Shown here one piece after another: positions 17,509-26,974 of a DNA stretch of 64,000 bases. Each line of letters begins with the position of its first letter. Position 1 is the stretch's first letter. The DNA is taken from positions 1 through 64,000 of the forward strand of contig JAJYNP010000318.1 of NCBI GenBank assembly GCA_021786265.1, written 5' to 3'. Source of the DNA: Chloroflexota bacterium. Its GTDB lineage: Bacteria; Chloroflexota; Limnocylindria; Limnocylindrales; CSP1-4. The translations under genes and the position numbers were made by a program. The notes under the pieces are model-generated. The model was not told where the DNA came from, ran no database searches, and saw only the letters and a program-made list of their open reading frames with translations.

Positions 17509-17928
17509 TTGGAACGTCCGGCGCGAAGGCCCGCACCGCCACTCGTGCGCCGTCCAGACGCGCCTGCGCCGGCCGGGACCTCGGTCGCGTCGTCCGGCCC
17601 TCGACCCAGGGCGCACGTGCCGATGCTGTCGGGCCAGAGTTCCGTGGCCCCCGGGCGACCACCGGTGAGTGCCGTGCGCAGGTCGCTCGTCGTCGCGAAC
17701 CTCCGGCGCAACGTCTGCCCGCACTTCTACATGACCGGGAGCCGCGGTGCGCTTCCGGTGCACGCTCCTCACCTCATGAAGGCGCTCTCGCGGCAGGAGA
17801 CGACCGTGTCGCGCTGCCAGCTGCGCGGTGGCGTCCACCTCGAGCAGGGCTACGTCGCCGACGTCTGCCTGGCCGCACGGTTCAACCAGTGCGTGTTCTA
17901 CGAGGACGAGCTCTCGCGGCGGGATTGA
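17509..17928 (+). CDS. Small cysteine-bearing protein upstream of folC, unknown function
   Basis: 139 aa if translation begins at TTG 17509, which has AGGAG at about 5-nt spacing; an ATG at 17623 would give 101 aa without a ribosome-binding site. A -10-like TACGCT at 17456-17461 lies upstream. The N-terminal third is Pro/Arg-rich. The C-terminal half looks structured ([52 protein letters not shown]) with four cysteines. It ends 9 bp before the likely folC start, suggesting co-transcription. Family not recognised. Confidence 0.55.
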   Translation: MERPARRPAPPLVRRPDAPAPAGTSVASSGPRPRAHVPMLSGQSSVAPGRPPVSAVRRSLVVANLRRNVCPHFYMTGSRGALPVHAPHLMKALSRQETTVSRCQLRGGVHLEQGYVADVCLAARFNQCVFYEDELSRRD

Positions 17929-17937
17929 GCCGGCGCC

Positions 17938-19698
17938 GTGGCGATCGATCGACTTCGACCCCCGACCCACGTCTCGGGTGATCCGCCCGGCCCGCGTCCC
18001 GTGCCCGGTGCGCCCGCGGGCACGCGCGCACTCCGCGCCTCCCCCGTGCCCGATGCGCGTCCCGTGCCCGATGCGCGTCCCGTGCCCGATGCGCGTCCCG
18101 TGCCCGATGCGCGTCCCGTGCCCGATGCGCGTCCCGTGCCCGGCCCGTTGACCTACACGGACGCCGTGGCCGCGCTGTCGGCCCGGGGACGCTTCGGGAT
18201 CCATCTCGGCCTCGGCCGCACGCGCGCCCTCCTGCGCGCGCTCGGGGATCCGCAGGCCGGCATCCGCGGAGCCCTCATCGCGGGCACGAACGGCAAGGGC
18301 AGCGTGCAGGCCCTGGTTTCAGCCATGCTCCGCGCCGCCGGCTACCGGGTAGGCCAGGCCCCGAAGCCGCACCTGGTGGAGTACCGGGAACGGATCGTGG
18401 TCGACGGCGTCCCGATCGAGCCGGACGACATGGCGGCACTCGTCGCCCGCATCCTGGCGATCGCGGACCGGTTGCCGCGCCGGCTCGGTCCGCCGACCGA
18501 GTTCGAGGTGGTCACGGCGGCCGCGTTCGCGTGGTTCGCGGAGCGCGGCGTTGACGTCGCCGTGGTGGAGGTGGGGCTCGGTGGGCGGCTCGACGCCACG
18601 AACGCATGGGACGGGGGCGTGGCCGCCGTCACCAACGTGGCGATGGATCATGCCGAGCTGCTGGGCGGCACCATTCCGCGGATCGCACGGGAGAAAGCCG
18701 CCATCCTGAAGCGCGGCGACCTGGGCGTCACGGGTGCGGACGGGGAGGCGCTGGAGGTCGTGCGGCGCCGGGCGCGCCGCCTGGGCGTGCCCCTGGCCGA
18801 GACGGCGCCGTTGCCGGTCCTCGGAATGGACCGCCACGGGGTTCTCGTCGACGTTCCGGGCCTCGGCGAGGTGCGGATCGGGCTGCTCGGGCGGCACCAG
18901 GCGGCGAACGCGGCCGTGGCGCTCGGCGTGGTCGACGCGCTCGAGCGGGCCGGAATCGCGCAGGTGCCCGAGGCTGCCCGCCGCGAAGGCCTCGCGGCGG
19001 CGCGGTGGCCGGGGAGGCTCGAGCTGATCGAGCTTCGGGGCGTGGGTCAGCCGGGCACCGACCGAGCCGGTGGTGCCGGGCGGCCGGGCGACAAGGGACT
19101 GGCGATCGGCCTGGGACCGCCGGGCGACGAGGGACTGGCGATCGACCCCGGGCGGCCGGGCGACCCCGGGCGGCCGGTCGATCTCGTGCTGGATGGCGCA
19201 CACAACCCGGCCGGCGTCCGCGCCCTGGTGGAGGCACTCGACGAGCTGCGGCCGTCGCTGGCGCCCGGTCCCGTCACGCTGCTGCTGGCGATCATGCGCG
19301 ACAAGGACGTGCCCGGCATGGTGGGGCACCTGGCGTCGTCGTCGGCGCTGCGGGATGCCCGGGTCGTGGCCACCCAGGTCACCGCTCGCGGCCTGGAGGC
19401 CGGCGATCTCGCGGCAGCCTGGCGGATGGCGCGGGCAGGCTCCGCCGGGCAGGCCGGCTCCAGCGACTCCGCCGGGCAGGCGGGCGCGGCCGATTCCAGC
19501 GACTCCGCCGGATGGGCCGGCTCCAGCGACTCCGCCGGGCACCCCGGACCCGTGGACGTCATCCGTGCGCCCGAGGAGGCGCTCGATCACGCCATCGGGC
19601 AGGCGCTGGCGGCCGGCGGTCCGCTCGTCGTGGCCGGCTCGCTCTACCTCGTGGGTGCCGTGCGCGGGATGCTGCAGTCTCGGGGGCTCCTGCGATGA
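17938..19698 (+). CDS. folC: Folylpolyglutamate synthase / dihydrofolate synthase
   Basis: Mur-ligase-family enzyme adding glutamate to (dihydro)folate. Homology begins near residue 70 with [26 protein letters not shown]; the P-loop is [11 protein letters not shown], followed by [16 protein letters not shown] and [10 protein letters not shown]. The first 66 codons are dominated by five VPDARP repeats (18-bp DNA units, about 18046-18135), each containing an in-frame GTG, so the start is ambiguous: GTG 17938 is used here, GTG 18136 is equally defensible. Two further low-complexity insertions (GRPGDPG-type near residue 385; [13 protein letters not shown] near 500-540) interrupt the C-terminal domain. 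Its stop overlaps the folP start (ATGA). Confidence 0.9.
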   Translation: MAIDRLRPPTHVSGDPPGPRPVPGAPAGTRALRASPVPDARPVPDARPVPDARPVPDARPVPDARPVPGPLTYTDAVAALSARGRFGIHLGLGRTRALLRALGDPQAGIRGALIAGTNGKGSVQALVSAMLRAAGYRVGQAPKPHLVEYRERIVVDGVPIEPDDMAALVARILAIADRLPRRLGPPTEFEVVTAAAFAWFAERGVDVAVVEVGLGGRLDATNAWDGGVAAVTNVAMDHAELLGGTIPRIAREKAAILKRGDLGVTGADGEALEVVRRRARRLGVPLAETAPLPVLGMDRHGVLVDVPGLGEVRIGLLGRHQAANAAVALGVVDALERAGIAQVPEAARREGLAAARWPGRLELIELRGVGQPGTDRAGGAGRPGDKGLAIGLGPPGDEGLAIDPGRPGDPGRPVDLVLDGAHNPAGVRALVEALDELRPSLAPGPVTLLLAIMRDKDVPGMVGHLASSSALRDARVVATQVTARGLEAGDLAAAWRMARAGSAGQAGSSDSAGQAGAADSSDSAGWAGSSDSAGHPGPVDVIRAPEEALDHAIGQALAAGGPLVVAGSLYLVGAVRGMLQSRGLLR

Positions 19699-20591
19699 GC
19701 CTCGCGGGGTTGCCGCCGGGCGGGCTCCCACCGCGCAGGCTGGGCGCGACCAGGATCGGCCCCGTGACGTTCGCGTGGGGTGCACGCACCTACGTGATGG
19801 GCATCGTCAACGTGACCCCCGACTCGTTCAGCGGCGACGGCCTGCTTCGCGACGCCGTCGAACCCGGGCCCTCGGTCGTCGACCAGGCGCGGCGCATGGT
19901 CCGCGACGGCGCCGACCTGCTCGACGTGGGCGGCGAATCCACCAGGCCCGGGCACGAGCCGGTGGACGAGGCCCAGGAGATCGCCCGTGTCGTCCCCGCC
20001 ATTCGTGCCATCCGCGAGGCCCTGCCCGGCGTCCCCATCAGCGTCGACACGACCAAGCCCACGGTGGCGGAGGCCGCGCTCGATGCCGGCGCCGACTGCA
20101 TCAACGACATCTGGGGCGTGGGCCCGTCCGACGCGCTCCCCCGGCTCGCAGCGCAGCGGCACGTCCCGTACGTGCTCATGCACAACCGGGCCGAGGCGCG
20201 CTACGACGACGTGGTGGCCGAGGTCGTCGCCGACCTGGCGCGAGCGATCGAGCGCGCGGTGGCGGCCGGCGTCCCGCGCGAGGCGATCGTGGTGGACCCG
20301 GGGATCGGCTTCGGCAAGACCATGGCGCATAACCTCGCGCTGCTTCGCGATCTTGCCGCACTGCAGGTGCTTCGAAGGCCCATCCTGCTCGGGACGAGTC
20401 GCAAGTCCACCATCGGGCACGTGCTCGGGGGAGTGCCGGCCGGCGAACGGCTGGAGGGGACTCTGGCCACGACCGCGCTGGGGATCGCGGCCGGGACGGA
20501 CATCGTGCGCGTGCACGACGTCAGGGAGAACGTGCGCGTCGCGCGGATGTGCGACGCGATCCTGCGAACGCGAGAGGAGGTCGGCGGTTGA
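19695..20591 (+). CDS. folP: Dihydropteroate synthase
   Basis: 298 aa. It condenses 6-hydroxymethyl-dihydropterin pyrophosphate with p-aminobenzoate. The signature YVMGIVNVTPDSFSGDG (about residues 34-50) and the block GADLLDVGGESTRPG (about 73-87) are intact, as are DPGIGFGKT and the C-terminal GTSRKSTIG. The start overlaps the folC stop (ATGA) and the stop overlaps the folB start (TTGA), so all three genes are translationally coupled. No folK or folE is seen in the window. Confidence 0.96.
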   Translation: MSLAGLPPGGLPPRRLGATRIGPVTFAWGARTYVMGIVNVTPDSFSGDGLLRDAVEPGPSVVDQARRMVRDGADLLDVGGESTRPGHEPVDEAQEIARVVPAIRAIREALPGVPISVDTTKPTVAEAALDAGADCINDIWGVGPSDALPRLAAQRHVPYVLMHNRAEARYDDVVAEVVADLARAIERAVAAGVPREAIVVDPGIGFGKTMAHNLALLRDLAALQVLRRPILLGTSRKSTIGHVLGGVPAGERLEGTLATTALGIAAGTDIVRVHDVRENVRVARMCDAILRTREEVGG

Positions 20592-20968
20592 CGGACCGGA
20601 TCGTGCTCCGGCGGATGGTCTTCTCCGGCCGGCACGGCTACACCGATGAGGAGAGGGCGCAGCCGCAGCCGTTCGAGGTCGACGTGGAGCTGTTGCTCAA
20701 CCTGCAGCCGGCGGGCGTCGACGACGACCTCGAACGGACGGTCGACTATGGTCGGGCGTTCGAGGTCGCGAGAGAGCTCGTAGAGTCGACGAACTTCAAG
20801 CTGGTGGAGGCGATCGCCGAGGGCATCGCGCACGAGCTGCTCCGGGTGCTGCCGGTCAACGAGGTCGGCGTCCGGGTGCGCAAGATGCGGGTGCCGGTGA
20901 ACGGACAGATCGACCACGCCGAGGTCGAGATCTGGCGCACGCGCTCAGAGGGCGACCGGCGGCGCTGA
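20588..20968 (+). CDS. folB: Dihydroneopterin aldolase
   Basis: 126 aa from TTG 20588, overlapping the folP stop. Typical FolB features: DRIVLRRMVFSGRHGYTDEER (residues 3-23, with the active-site Glu region), VDVELLLNL, TVDYGRAFEVARELVES, and the terminal strand KMRVPVNGQIDHAEVEIWR. It supplies 6-hydroxymethyl-dihydropterin to the folate pathway completed by folP and folC. Confidence 0.95.
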   Translation: MTDRIVLRRMVFSGRHGYTDEERAQPQPFEVDVELLLNLQPAGVDDDLERTVDYGRAFEVARELVESTNFKLVEAIAEGIAHELLRVLPVNEVGVRVRKMRVPVNGQIDHAEVEIWRTRSEGDRRR

Positions 20969-20970
20969 CG

Positions 20971-21004
20971 CGCTGGGATCCTGGGGCCGCCAGGGACCCC
21001 AGCG
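20971..21004. terminator. Hairpin between convergent folB and htrA genes
   Basis: CGCTGGGATCC and GGACCCCAGCG form an 11-bp stem with one mismatch around a 12-nt loop. No U-tract, but the position between convergent genes fits a bidirectional terminator. Confidence 0.55.
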
Positions 21005-21023
21005 CCGCGCGCGTTCGGCCGGT

Positions 21024-22355
21024 CTACTGCTCTGCGGCGCTCGCGGGGCGCGTGCCCAGCGTGACCTTGAACGTGAGCTGCTGCCCGTTGCGCAGCACCT
21101 GCAGCTCGACAGTCTGGCCCGGGGAGTGCGTCACCAGCAGCATGTCGAGCGGGTGCGCCACGTCGACACGCTGGCCGTCGAGCGCGGTGATGATGTCGCC
21201 CGCCTTCAGGCCGGCATTGGCGGCCGGGCTGCCCGGCTCCACCAGCGGCTGGCCGGAGGTCGCGTCAGCCGGGCCGATGAACGCGCCGTAGTCGATCGGC
21301 GTCTTGAGCTGCTGCTGCGCCTGGGGATCGAGCGAGGTGAAGTGGATCCCGATCCATGGGCGCGACAGCGGCTGCCCGGCCACCGCCTGCGCCATGATCG
21401 GCCGGGCGATGTCGATCGGGATGGCAAAGCCGATCCCCTGGGCGGTGGTCGCGGTCGCGGTGTTGATGCCGATGACCTGCCCATCCGAGTTCACGAGCGC
21501 GCCGCCGGAGTTGCCGGGGTTGATCGCGGCGTCGGTCTGGATCAGGTTGTGGAGCCAGACCGGCTGTCCCGTCTGGTCATCGGTGACCTGGATCTGGCGG
21601 CCGAGCGCGCTGATGATCCCCGACGTCACGCTGTTGGTGAACGTGCCGAGCGGGCTGCCGATCGCGATGGCGAGCTGGCCCGGTTGCAGCGCCCCGGAGT
21701 CGCCGATGGGTGCGGCCGGCAGGTTGGAGCCGGAGATCTTCACGATCGCCAGGTCGGTCAGGGTGTCGAGGCCGTACACGGTCCCGGTGAAGGAGCGGCC
21801 GTCCTTGAGCTGCACCTGTACCTGGTTCCTGGTCGCGCCGGCGACCACGTGGTGGTTGGTGACGATCCACCCGCCCGAGTTGTAGATGATGCCCGAGCCC
21901 ACGCCGGTGGCGGGCAGCGAGAACGGATCGAGCGAGCTCGTCTGCTGCGTCGTGATGGTCACGACCGCCGGGCTGACGGCCTGCGCGGCCTTCACGATCG
22001 CCGACTGCTCACCGACCACGACCTGCTGGACCGGGGAGCCGGTGGGCGTCGGGCCCGTGTTCGCCGCCGTCACCGGCGCGGGGTGGTTGATCGTCCCGGA
22101 CATGTCGAGCGCGGCGTAGGTCCCTGCCGACGCGAGCGTGGCCGAGATGAGCGCGGCGATCACCACGAGCGCGACGCCGGACGTGCGGGCGGGAGCCGGC
22201 TGCGGGGCGGGCTGCGGGGCGGGCTGCGCCGGATACGGCTCGATCCACTGGCTGGGGGTGGCAGCCGCGTTCCACGCCTCCTGGGACCAGGTTGGCCTGG
22301 GCTCCGGGGTTGGGCTGTAGTACGAGATCGTGTCGTCGGATCGCGGTTCGGTCAT
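21024..22355 (-). CDS. HtrA/DegP-type serine protease with PDZ domain
   Basis: 443 aa. A Pro-rich cytoplasmic N-terminus is followed by one TM helix (about 76-98, GVALVVIAALISATLASAGTYAAL). The trypsin-like domain carries the triad in NHHVVAGA (His), LTDLAIVKI (Asp) and NPGNSGGALVN (Ser). A C-terminal PDZ domain (about 335-435) includes SPAANAGLKAGDIITALDGQ. It would degrade or refold damaged envelope proteins. It lies 76 bp downstream of the histidine kinase on the same strand, a common pairing with envelope-stress two-component systems. Confidence 0.95.
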   Translation of the reverse strand: MTEPRSDDTISYYSPTPEPRPTWSQEAWNAAATPSQWIEPYPAQPAPQPAPQPAPARTSGVALVVIAALISATLASAGTYAALDMSGTINHPAPVTAANTGPTPTGSPVQQVVVGEQSAIVKAAQAVSPAVVTITTQQTSSLDPFSLPATGVGSGIIYNSGGWIVTNHHVVAGATRNQVQVQLKDGRSFTGTVYGLDTLTDLAIVKISGSNLPAAPIGDSGALQPGQLAIAIGSPLGTFTNSVTSGIISALGRQIQVTDDQTGQPVWLHNLIQTDAAINPGNSGGALVNSDGQVIGINTATATTAQGIGFAIPIDIARPIMAQAVAGQPLSRPWIGIHFTSLDPQAQQQLKTPIDYGAFIGPADATSGQPLVEPGSPAANAGLKAGDIITALDGQRVDVAHPLDMLLVTHSPGQTVELQVLRNGQQLTFKVTLGTRPASAAEQ

Positions 22356-22431
22356 GTCGGCGTGGCCTCGGATCGGTTTCAGGGAGACAGTACGACCGGC
22401 CCGATCCTCTGCCGGCTCTCAGGTTTCCGCG

Positions 22432-24168
22432 TCACTCTGACACGGTCGTGTTCACGGGCAACGCTGGTGGGGGTGAAGATTCCATCACCTCGGCCGGCGG
22501 CGGGCGGCGTGGCAGGTTGACGTCGACCTGCGTGCCCTGCCCCACCCGGCTGGCGATGCTGATGCGGCCCCCGTGCATCTCGACGATGGAGCGGGCGATC
22601 GCGAGCCCCAGGCCCGACCCGGACGCACGGATCTCGTTGGCCCGCGAGCCCCGGTAGAAGCGCTCGAACACGTGCGGGAGTTCGTCCGTATCGATCCCGA
22701 TCCCGGTGTCCCGCACCGTGATCCGGACGCCCTCCCGGGTGCGCGCCAGCGTCACTGTCACGCGTCCCCCGGCCGGCGTGAACTTGACCGCGTTCCCCAC
22801 CAGGTTGCCCAGGACCTGGCCCAGGCGCGGCGGATCGTGCGGGAACCGCAGCGGGTCGGAGGGCAGCTCGGCCAGCAGTGCCACGCCCTTGCGCTCGGCG
22901 GTGGGGCGCGCCTGCTCGATCGCGCTCTGCACGACCGTCCGCAGGTCGTCCGGCCGCAGGTCGAGCGCGACCAGTCCCGAGTCGAGCTTGGAGAGCTCCA
23001 GCAGGTTCGAGGCCAGCCAGTCGAGCCGCTCGATCTGCACGCGGCTGGTCTCCAGGAACTCGGCGCGTGTCGCCGGGTCGTCCGCGGCGCCATCCTGGAG
23101 CAGCTCGTTGAACATCCGGAGCGCCGAGATCGGCGTCCGCAGCTCGTGGCTCACGTCGGCCAGGAACTCGCGGCCGCGGTCCCGGTCGCGGCGGATGAAC
23201 TCGATCGAGCGCTCGAGCTCCTCCGCCATCCGGTTGAACACCGTCGCCAGCTCGTTCACCTCGGGCGCGCCGCTCGGCACGGCCGCCACGCGGGCGGAGA
23301 AGTCGCCCTCGGCGAGCGCCCGCGATGCCCGCGTCAGCCTCAGGATGGGCGTGGTGAGGCGGTCGGCGACGATGAACGCCACGACCACGGCCAGCACCAG
23401 GGCGAGCACCGCCACCGCGATCAGCACGGTGAACAGCGTCTGCAGCGTCTCGGCGCGGAGCGTGTAGGGCGACGAGAGCGTCACGACCACCGTCCGTACC
23501 GGTGCGCTGCTGGAGAACTGCGACCAGTAGCTGTCCGTGATCGTGAACGAGTCGCTGACGCTGCCCGCCTCGCGCGTGAGGCCCTGCCCGGGCGACGCGG
23601 TGAGCGGGGCCCGGAGCGTCGCCACCGGCTGGCCGGTCGCCCGCGGCCCGGCGTAGATCTCGACGGACAGGTCGGCCTGCGCCACGAGCTGGGCCTGTGC
23701 CGCCAGGAACGAGGGCTCGCCCGCCTCGTCCACGCCGGTCAGGGCGGTGAGCATCGGCGAGGACAGCTGGAGCGGGCTGGTGGGCGTCAGGATCGGTACC
23801 AGGCCGCCGCGGGTGGTCAGGCGCAGCTGCGCGTACAGGAGTTGCTCCACCGCCGCCTCCCGCGCCTGCAGGTTCTGGGTTTCCTGCTGGGAGAAGTACG
23901 AGTCGAGGAGCCGGGGCAGGACCGCGAGGACCAGGATCAGCGCGAACGCGACGACCGCGGAGATGACGAGGGCCAGGCGCGCGCGGAACGAACGGGGCAG
24001 CAGGCGCCTCGGGATCAGCCGACCGGGCCGCAGGCGCGCCCGGAGCGAGCGGGGGAGCAGCCGGGAGCGCAACCGCTGTCGCAGCCGCCAGCGGGATCCG
24101 CGTCGGCGGGCGTGCTCCCGGGATGCAGGGGCCGAGCCGTCAGCGCTCGGCGAAGGCGTAGCCGGCAC
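22432..24168 (-). CDS. Two-component sensor histidine kinase
   Basis: 578 aa. A long Arg-rich N-terminus (1-62) precedes TM1 (about 65-84); the extracytoplasmic sensor spans about 85-235, TM2 about 237-262, then HAMP (about 263-315). The HisKA H-box is FLADVSHELRTPISALR (His near residue 340), and HATPase_c shows NLVGNAVKFTPAGG (N-box), DTGIGID (G1) and GSGLGLAIARSIVEMHGG (G2). The start lies within the 3' end of the response-regulator gene (29-bp overlap), so the two are coupled. The stimulus is unknown; the downstream HtrA protease hints at envelope stress. Confidence 0.95.
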   Translation of the reverse strand: MPATPSPSADGSAPASREHARRRGSRWRLRQRLRSRLLPRSLRARLRPGRLIPRRLLPRSFRARLALVISAVVAFALILVLAVLPRLLDSYFSQQETQNLQAREAAVEQLLYAQLRLTTRGGLVPILTPTSPLQLSSPMLTALTGVDEAGEPSFLAAQAQLVAQADLSVEIYAGPRATGQPVATLRAPLTASPGQGLTREAGSVSDSFTITDSYWSQFSSSAPVRTVVVTLSSPYTLRAETLQTLFTVLIAVAVLALVLAVVVAFIVADRLTTPILRLTRASRALAEGDFSARVAAVPSGAPEVNELATVFNRMAEELERSIEFIRRDRDRGREFLADVSHELRTPISALRMFNELLQDGAADDPATRAEFLETSRVQIERLDWLASNLLELSKLDSGLVALDLRPDDLRTVVQSAIEQARPTAERKGVALLAELPSDPLRFPHDPPRLGQVLGNLVGNAVKFTPAGGRVTVTLARTREGVRITVRDTGIGIDTDELPHVFERFYRGSRANEIRASGSGLGLAIARSIVEMHGGRISIASRVGQGTQVDVNLPRRPPPAEVMESSPPPALPVNTTVSE

Positions 24169-24841
24169 CCCGCACCGTCAGGATGAAGGCGGGGGCGAAC
24201 GGGTCGTCCTCGAGCTTCTCGCGCAGGTGGCTCACGTGGACGTTGATCGTCTTCTCGTCCTGGTCGAGGGACGACTCGTAGTCGCGCACCAGCTCGAGCA
24301 GCTCCCGGCGCGAGTAGACGCGCCCGGGACGCGAGGCGAGATGGCGCAGGATCTCGAACTCGGTGGCCGTCAGCGAGATACGACGCTCGCCACGCGCCAC
24401 GCGCCGGCGCTCCAGGTCGATCACAAGGTCGCGGAACCGGATCACCCGGCCGCCCGTCGCGTCGGCAAGATCCCCGTACGCGCGCCGCAGGAGCGCCTTG
24501 ATGCGGCTCATCAGCTCACGCAGGCTGAACGGCTTGGTGAGGTAGTCGTCCGCGCCCAGCTCCAGGCCGATCACCTTGTCGACCTCGTCGTCGCGGGCGG
24601 TCAGGAAGAGCACCGGTGCCTTCGATCCCGACGCGCGGAGGCGCCGCAGGACCTCGAACCCGTCGAACCCCGGCAGCCGCACGTCCAGCACCACCAGGTC
24701 CGGGGCCTGCTGGGTCGCGTACTCCAGTCCCTCCTCGCCGCTCCGCGCGATCCGGACGTCATACCCCTCCTGCTGCAGCGCGTACTCGATTCCGCGCGCG
24801 ACGGCGAACTCATCCTCGACGATCAGGATCGTTGCGTTCAT
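24140..24841 (-). CDS. OmpR/PhoB-family response regulator
   Basis: 233 aa. Receiver domain with acidic pocket VEDE (residues 8-11), phosphoacceptor Asp53 in VVLDVRLPG, Thr in FLTARDD and Lys in YLTKPFSLREL. The C-terminal winged-helix DNA-binding domain (about 135-231) has LTATEFEILRHLASRPGRVYSRRELLE and TINVHVSHLREKLEDDP. First gene of the minus-strand RR-HK-HtrA set, divergent from the bL25 gene. Confidence 0.96.
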   Translation of the reverse strand: MNATILIVEDEFAVARGIEYALQQEGYDVRIARSGEEGLEYATQQAPDLVVLDVRLPGFDGFEVLRRLRASGSKAPVLFLTARDDEVDKVIGLELGADDYLTKPFSLRELMSRIKALLRRAYGDLADATGGRVIRFRDLVIDLERRRVARGERRISLTATEFEILRHLASRPGRVYSRRELLELVRDYESSLDQDEKTINVHVSHLREKLEDDPFAPAFILTVRGAGYAFAER

Positions 24842-24872
24842 CGGCGGGAATCGTACAACCCGGAGGGTCTGC

Positions 24873-24878
24873 TACCAT
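24873..24878 (+). promoter_or_regulatory. -10 box upstream of the bL25 gene
   Basis: TACCAT in the gap between the response regulator and bL25. It would give a leader of about 100 nt before GTG 24983. The -35 element is not obvious. Confidence 0.3.
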
Positions 24879-24982
24879 CGCTGGTCGCGAACCCGATGGG
24901 AGAGTGCCGCCCACCGCGCTCGGCGCCCACATGGATACGGTCTGCCGCCCGGCCCGCCGCCCGCCACAACGAGGACACCACC

Positions 24983-25627
24983 GTGACCCGACCTGCACTG
25001 ACCGCGCACCGGCGCGAGCTGACCGGCAAGGACGTCGCCAGGCTTCGCCGGGAGGGGATCCTGCCCGCCGTACTGTATGGCCACGGCGAAGCCTCGCAGG
25101 CGATCCAGGTCGATGCGAAGGCGTTCGAGACGCTCAGCAGGACGGCCGGTCGCCATGCCCTGATCGACCTGAAGATCGAGGGCGGGCGCGCGCACCCGGC
25201 CGTGATCCACGGGGTCCAGGAGCACCCGGTCAAGCGCGTGCCGATCCACGTGGACTTCCAGATGGTCAAGATGACCGAGGAGATGACGATGGACGTGCCG
25301 CTGGAGCCGGTCGGCACCTCCATCGCCGTCGAGAAGCACAACGGCACGCTCCTCCAGACGCTCGACCACGTCCGGCTCCGCGCGCTGCCCGGCGACATGC
25401 CGCAGACCCTCGAGTTCGACATCAGCGTGCTCGAGTCGTTCGACGCCGCGATCCACGTCCGCGACCTGCATCTGCCGGCGAAGGTGACGCTGCTCACCGA
25501 CCCGGACGAGGCGGTCGCGCACGTGCAGGCCTCGCGCGCCGAGATCGAGCGCGAGGCGGTGGCGGCGACCGCTGCCGGGGCGGAGCAGCCTGCCGGCGAG
25601 GCTGGCGCGGCGCCGGCCGCGGAATAG
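24983..25627 (+). CDS. rplY: 50S ribosomal protein bL25 (Ctc form)
   Basis: 214 aa from GTG 24983, chosen because family homology begins at VTRPALTAHRRELTGKDVARLRREGILPAVLYGHGEA; an ATG at 24896 would add an unconserved extension. It has the 5S-rRNA-binding L25 domain (1-95) plus the C-terminal TL5/Ctc beta domain (about 100-190, VPLEPVGTSIAVEKHNGTLLQ...LPGDMPQTLEFDIS...) and an acidic Ala-rich tail. Binds 5S rRNA in the large subunit. Confidence 0.95.
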   Translation: MTRPALTAHRRELTGKDVARLRREGILPAVLYGHGEASQAIQVDAKAFETLSRTAGRHALIDLKIEGGRAHPAVIHGVQEHPVKRVPIHVDFQMVKMTEEMTMDVPLEPVGTSIAVEKHNGTLLQTLDHVRLRALPGDMPQTLEFDISVLESFDAAIHVRDLHLPAKVTLLTDPDEAVAHVQASRAEIEREAVAATAAGAEQPAGEAGAAPAAE

Positions 25628-25787
25628 CGAACCCTCGGGCTGGCGAGCGGGACACGCCCGCCACGCCGGGACGTGCCCACCGGTTCGGGTCGCGCCGCCG
25701 GGGCCGCGCCGCCGGGGCCGCGCGCGCCGACGCCCGCCCGGACGCCGCAGCCCGCACGGCCGCGATCGACGCCGGAGGAGGGGATCC

Positions 25788-26894
25788 GTGCAGCTGCCGG
25801 TGAATCCGCCCGTCGAGCCCATGCTCGCGAAGCCGGCCGACGCGATCCCCGAGGGCGACGGGTGGCTCTACGAGCCCAAGTGGGACGGCTTCCGCGCCAT
25901 CGTGTTCCGGGACGGCGATGAGCTGCTGGTCCAGAGCCGGGACCTGAAGCCGCTCGACCGGTATTTCCCCGAGCTGCGCGGCCCGCTGCTCGACGCGCTC
26001 CCGCCGAAGTGCGTGATCGACGGGGAGATCGTGATCGCCGGCGCGCACGGCCTGGACTTCGACGCGCTGCTCCTGCGCATCCACCCGGCCGAGTCCCGCG
26101 TCGCGATGCTCGCCGCGGAGACGCCGGCCTCCTTCGTGGCATGGGACCTGCTCGCGTTCGGCGACGAGGACCTGCGCGGTGCCCCGTTCGATGCGCGGCG
26201 CTCGCGCCTGGCCCAGGCGCTGCGGGAGGACCGTGCCGGGCGAGGCCGCAGCCGCGTGCTGGTGACACCGGCCACCGGCGACCGTGCCGTGGCCGCCGAC
26301 TGGTTCGATCGGTTCGAGGGCGCCGGACTGGACGGGGTGGTCGCGAAGCGGCTCGACGGCCGTTACGAGCCCGGCAGGCGCACGATGGTGAAGATCAAGC
26401 ACCAGCGCACCGCCGACTGCGCGGTGGCGGGCTTCCGGTGGTACCGCGACGCGCCGGGTGAGCTGGTCGGGTCGCTGCTGCTCGGGCTCTACGACGGCGC
26501 CGGGACGCTCCACCACGTGGGGGTCACCTCGAGCTTCACCCGCGACGAGCGCCGGGCGCTGGTCCAGGAACTCGCGCCGCTCCGTGACGGGGCGCTCGAC
26601 GGGCACCCGTGGGCGCGGTGGAAGGCCTGGGAGGCCGAGGCGGCGGCGCGGGGGCAGCGGATGCCGGGTGCCACCAGCCGCTGGAACCGGGGCCGCGACC
26701 TGAGCTGGGAGCCGCTGCGGGTCGAGCGGGTATGCGAGGTCGCGTACGACCACCTGCAGGGCGACCGGTTCCGGCACGCGACGACGTTCCTGCGGTGGCG
26801 GCCGGACCGCCCGCCGACGGACTGCCGGTACGACCAGCTGGATGTCACGCCGCCCTTCGAGCTGGCCCAGGTGTTCGGCGCCGCAGACGGCTGA
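25788..26894 (+). CDS. ATP-dependent DNA ligase (LigC/LigD-ligase type)
   Basis: 368 aa from GTG 25788 with GGAGGAGG just upstream. The adenylation domain has motif I EPKWDGFR with nucleophile Lys31, followed by the motif III region (DGEIVIAG), motif IV (GLDGVVAKRLDG) and motif V (MVKIKHQRTADC). The OB-fold domain occupies about 225-340. Stand-alone ligases of this type act in NHEJ-like or base-excision repair. A LigD-type polymerase lies 6 kb downstream on the other strand (32822); no Ku gene is in the window. Confidence 0.93.
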   Translation: MQLPVNPPVEPMLAKPADAIPEGDGWLYEPKWDGFRAIVFRDGDELLVQSRDLKPLDRYFPELRGPLLDALPPKCVIDGEIVIAGAHGLDFDALLLRIHPAESRVAMLAAETPASFVAWDLLAFGDEDLRGAPFDARRSRLAQALREDRAGRGRSRVLVTPATGDRAVAADWFDRFEGAGLDGVVAKRLDGRYEPGRRTMVKIKHQRTADCAVAGFRWYRDAPGELVGSLLLGLYDGAGTLHHVGVTSSFTRDERRALVQELAPLRDGALDGHPWARWKAWEAEAAARGQRMPGATSRWNRGRDLSWEPLRVERVCEVAYDHLQGDRFRHATTFLRWRPDRPPTDCRYDQLDVTPPFELAQVFGAADG

Positions 26895-26959
26895 ACCACC
26901 CCGGGCGACCTGTCCGGGGGATCGAAGGCCCTCCGGCCACCCTGTCGAACCGACCGCAC

Positions 26960-26965
26960 TACGAT
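26960..26965 (+). promoter_or_regulatory. -10 box of the Sco-like gene
   Basis: TACGAT ends 9 nt before ATG 26975, implying a leader of about 3 nt. There is no ribosome-binding site in between. Confidence 0.35.
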
Positions 26966-26974
26966 GCGTCCAGC

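Noticed and set aside
18046..18135. Possible CRISPR array
   Set aside because: The 18-bp units are contiguous with no spacers, and they lie in frame at the 5' end of folC. The same reasoning applies to the arrays at 131, 5401 and 11791.
24896..24898. ATG 24896 as the bL25 start
   Set aside because: It would add 29 Arg/Pro-rich residues ahead of the conserved L25 N-terminus; GTG 24983 matches the family.
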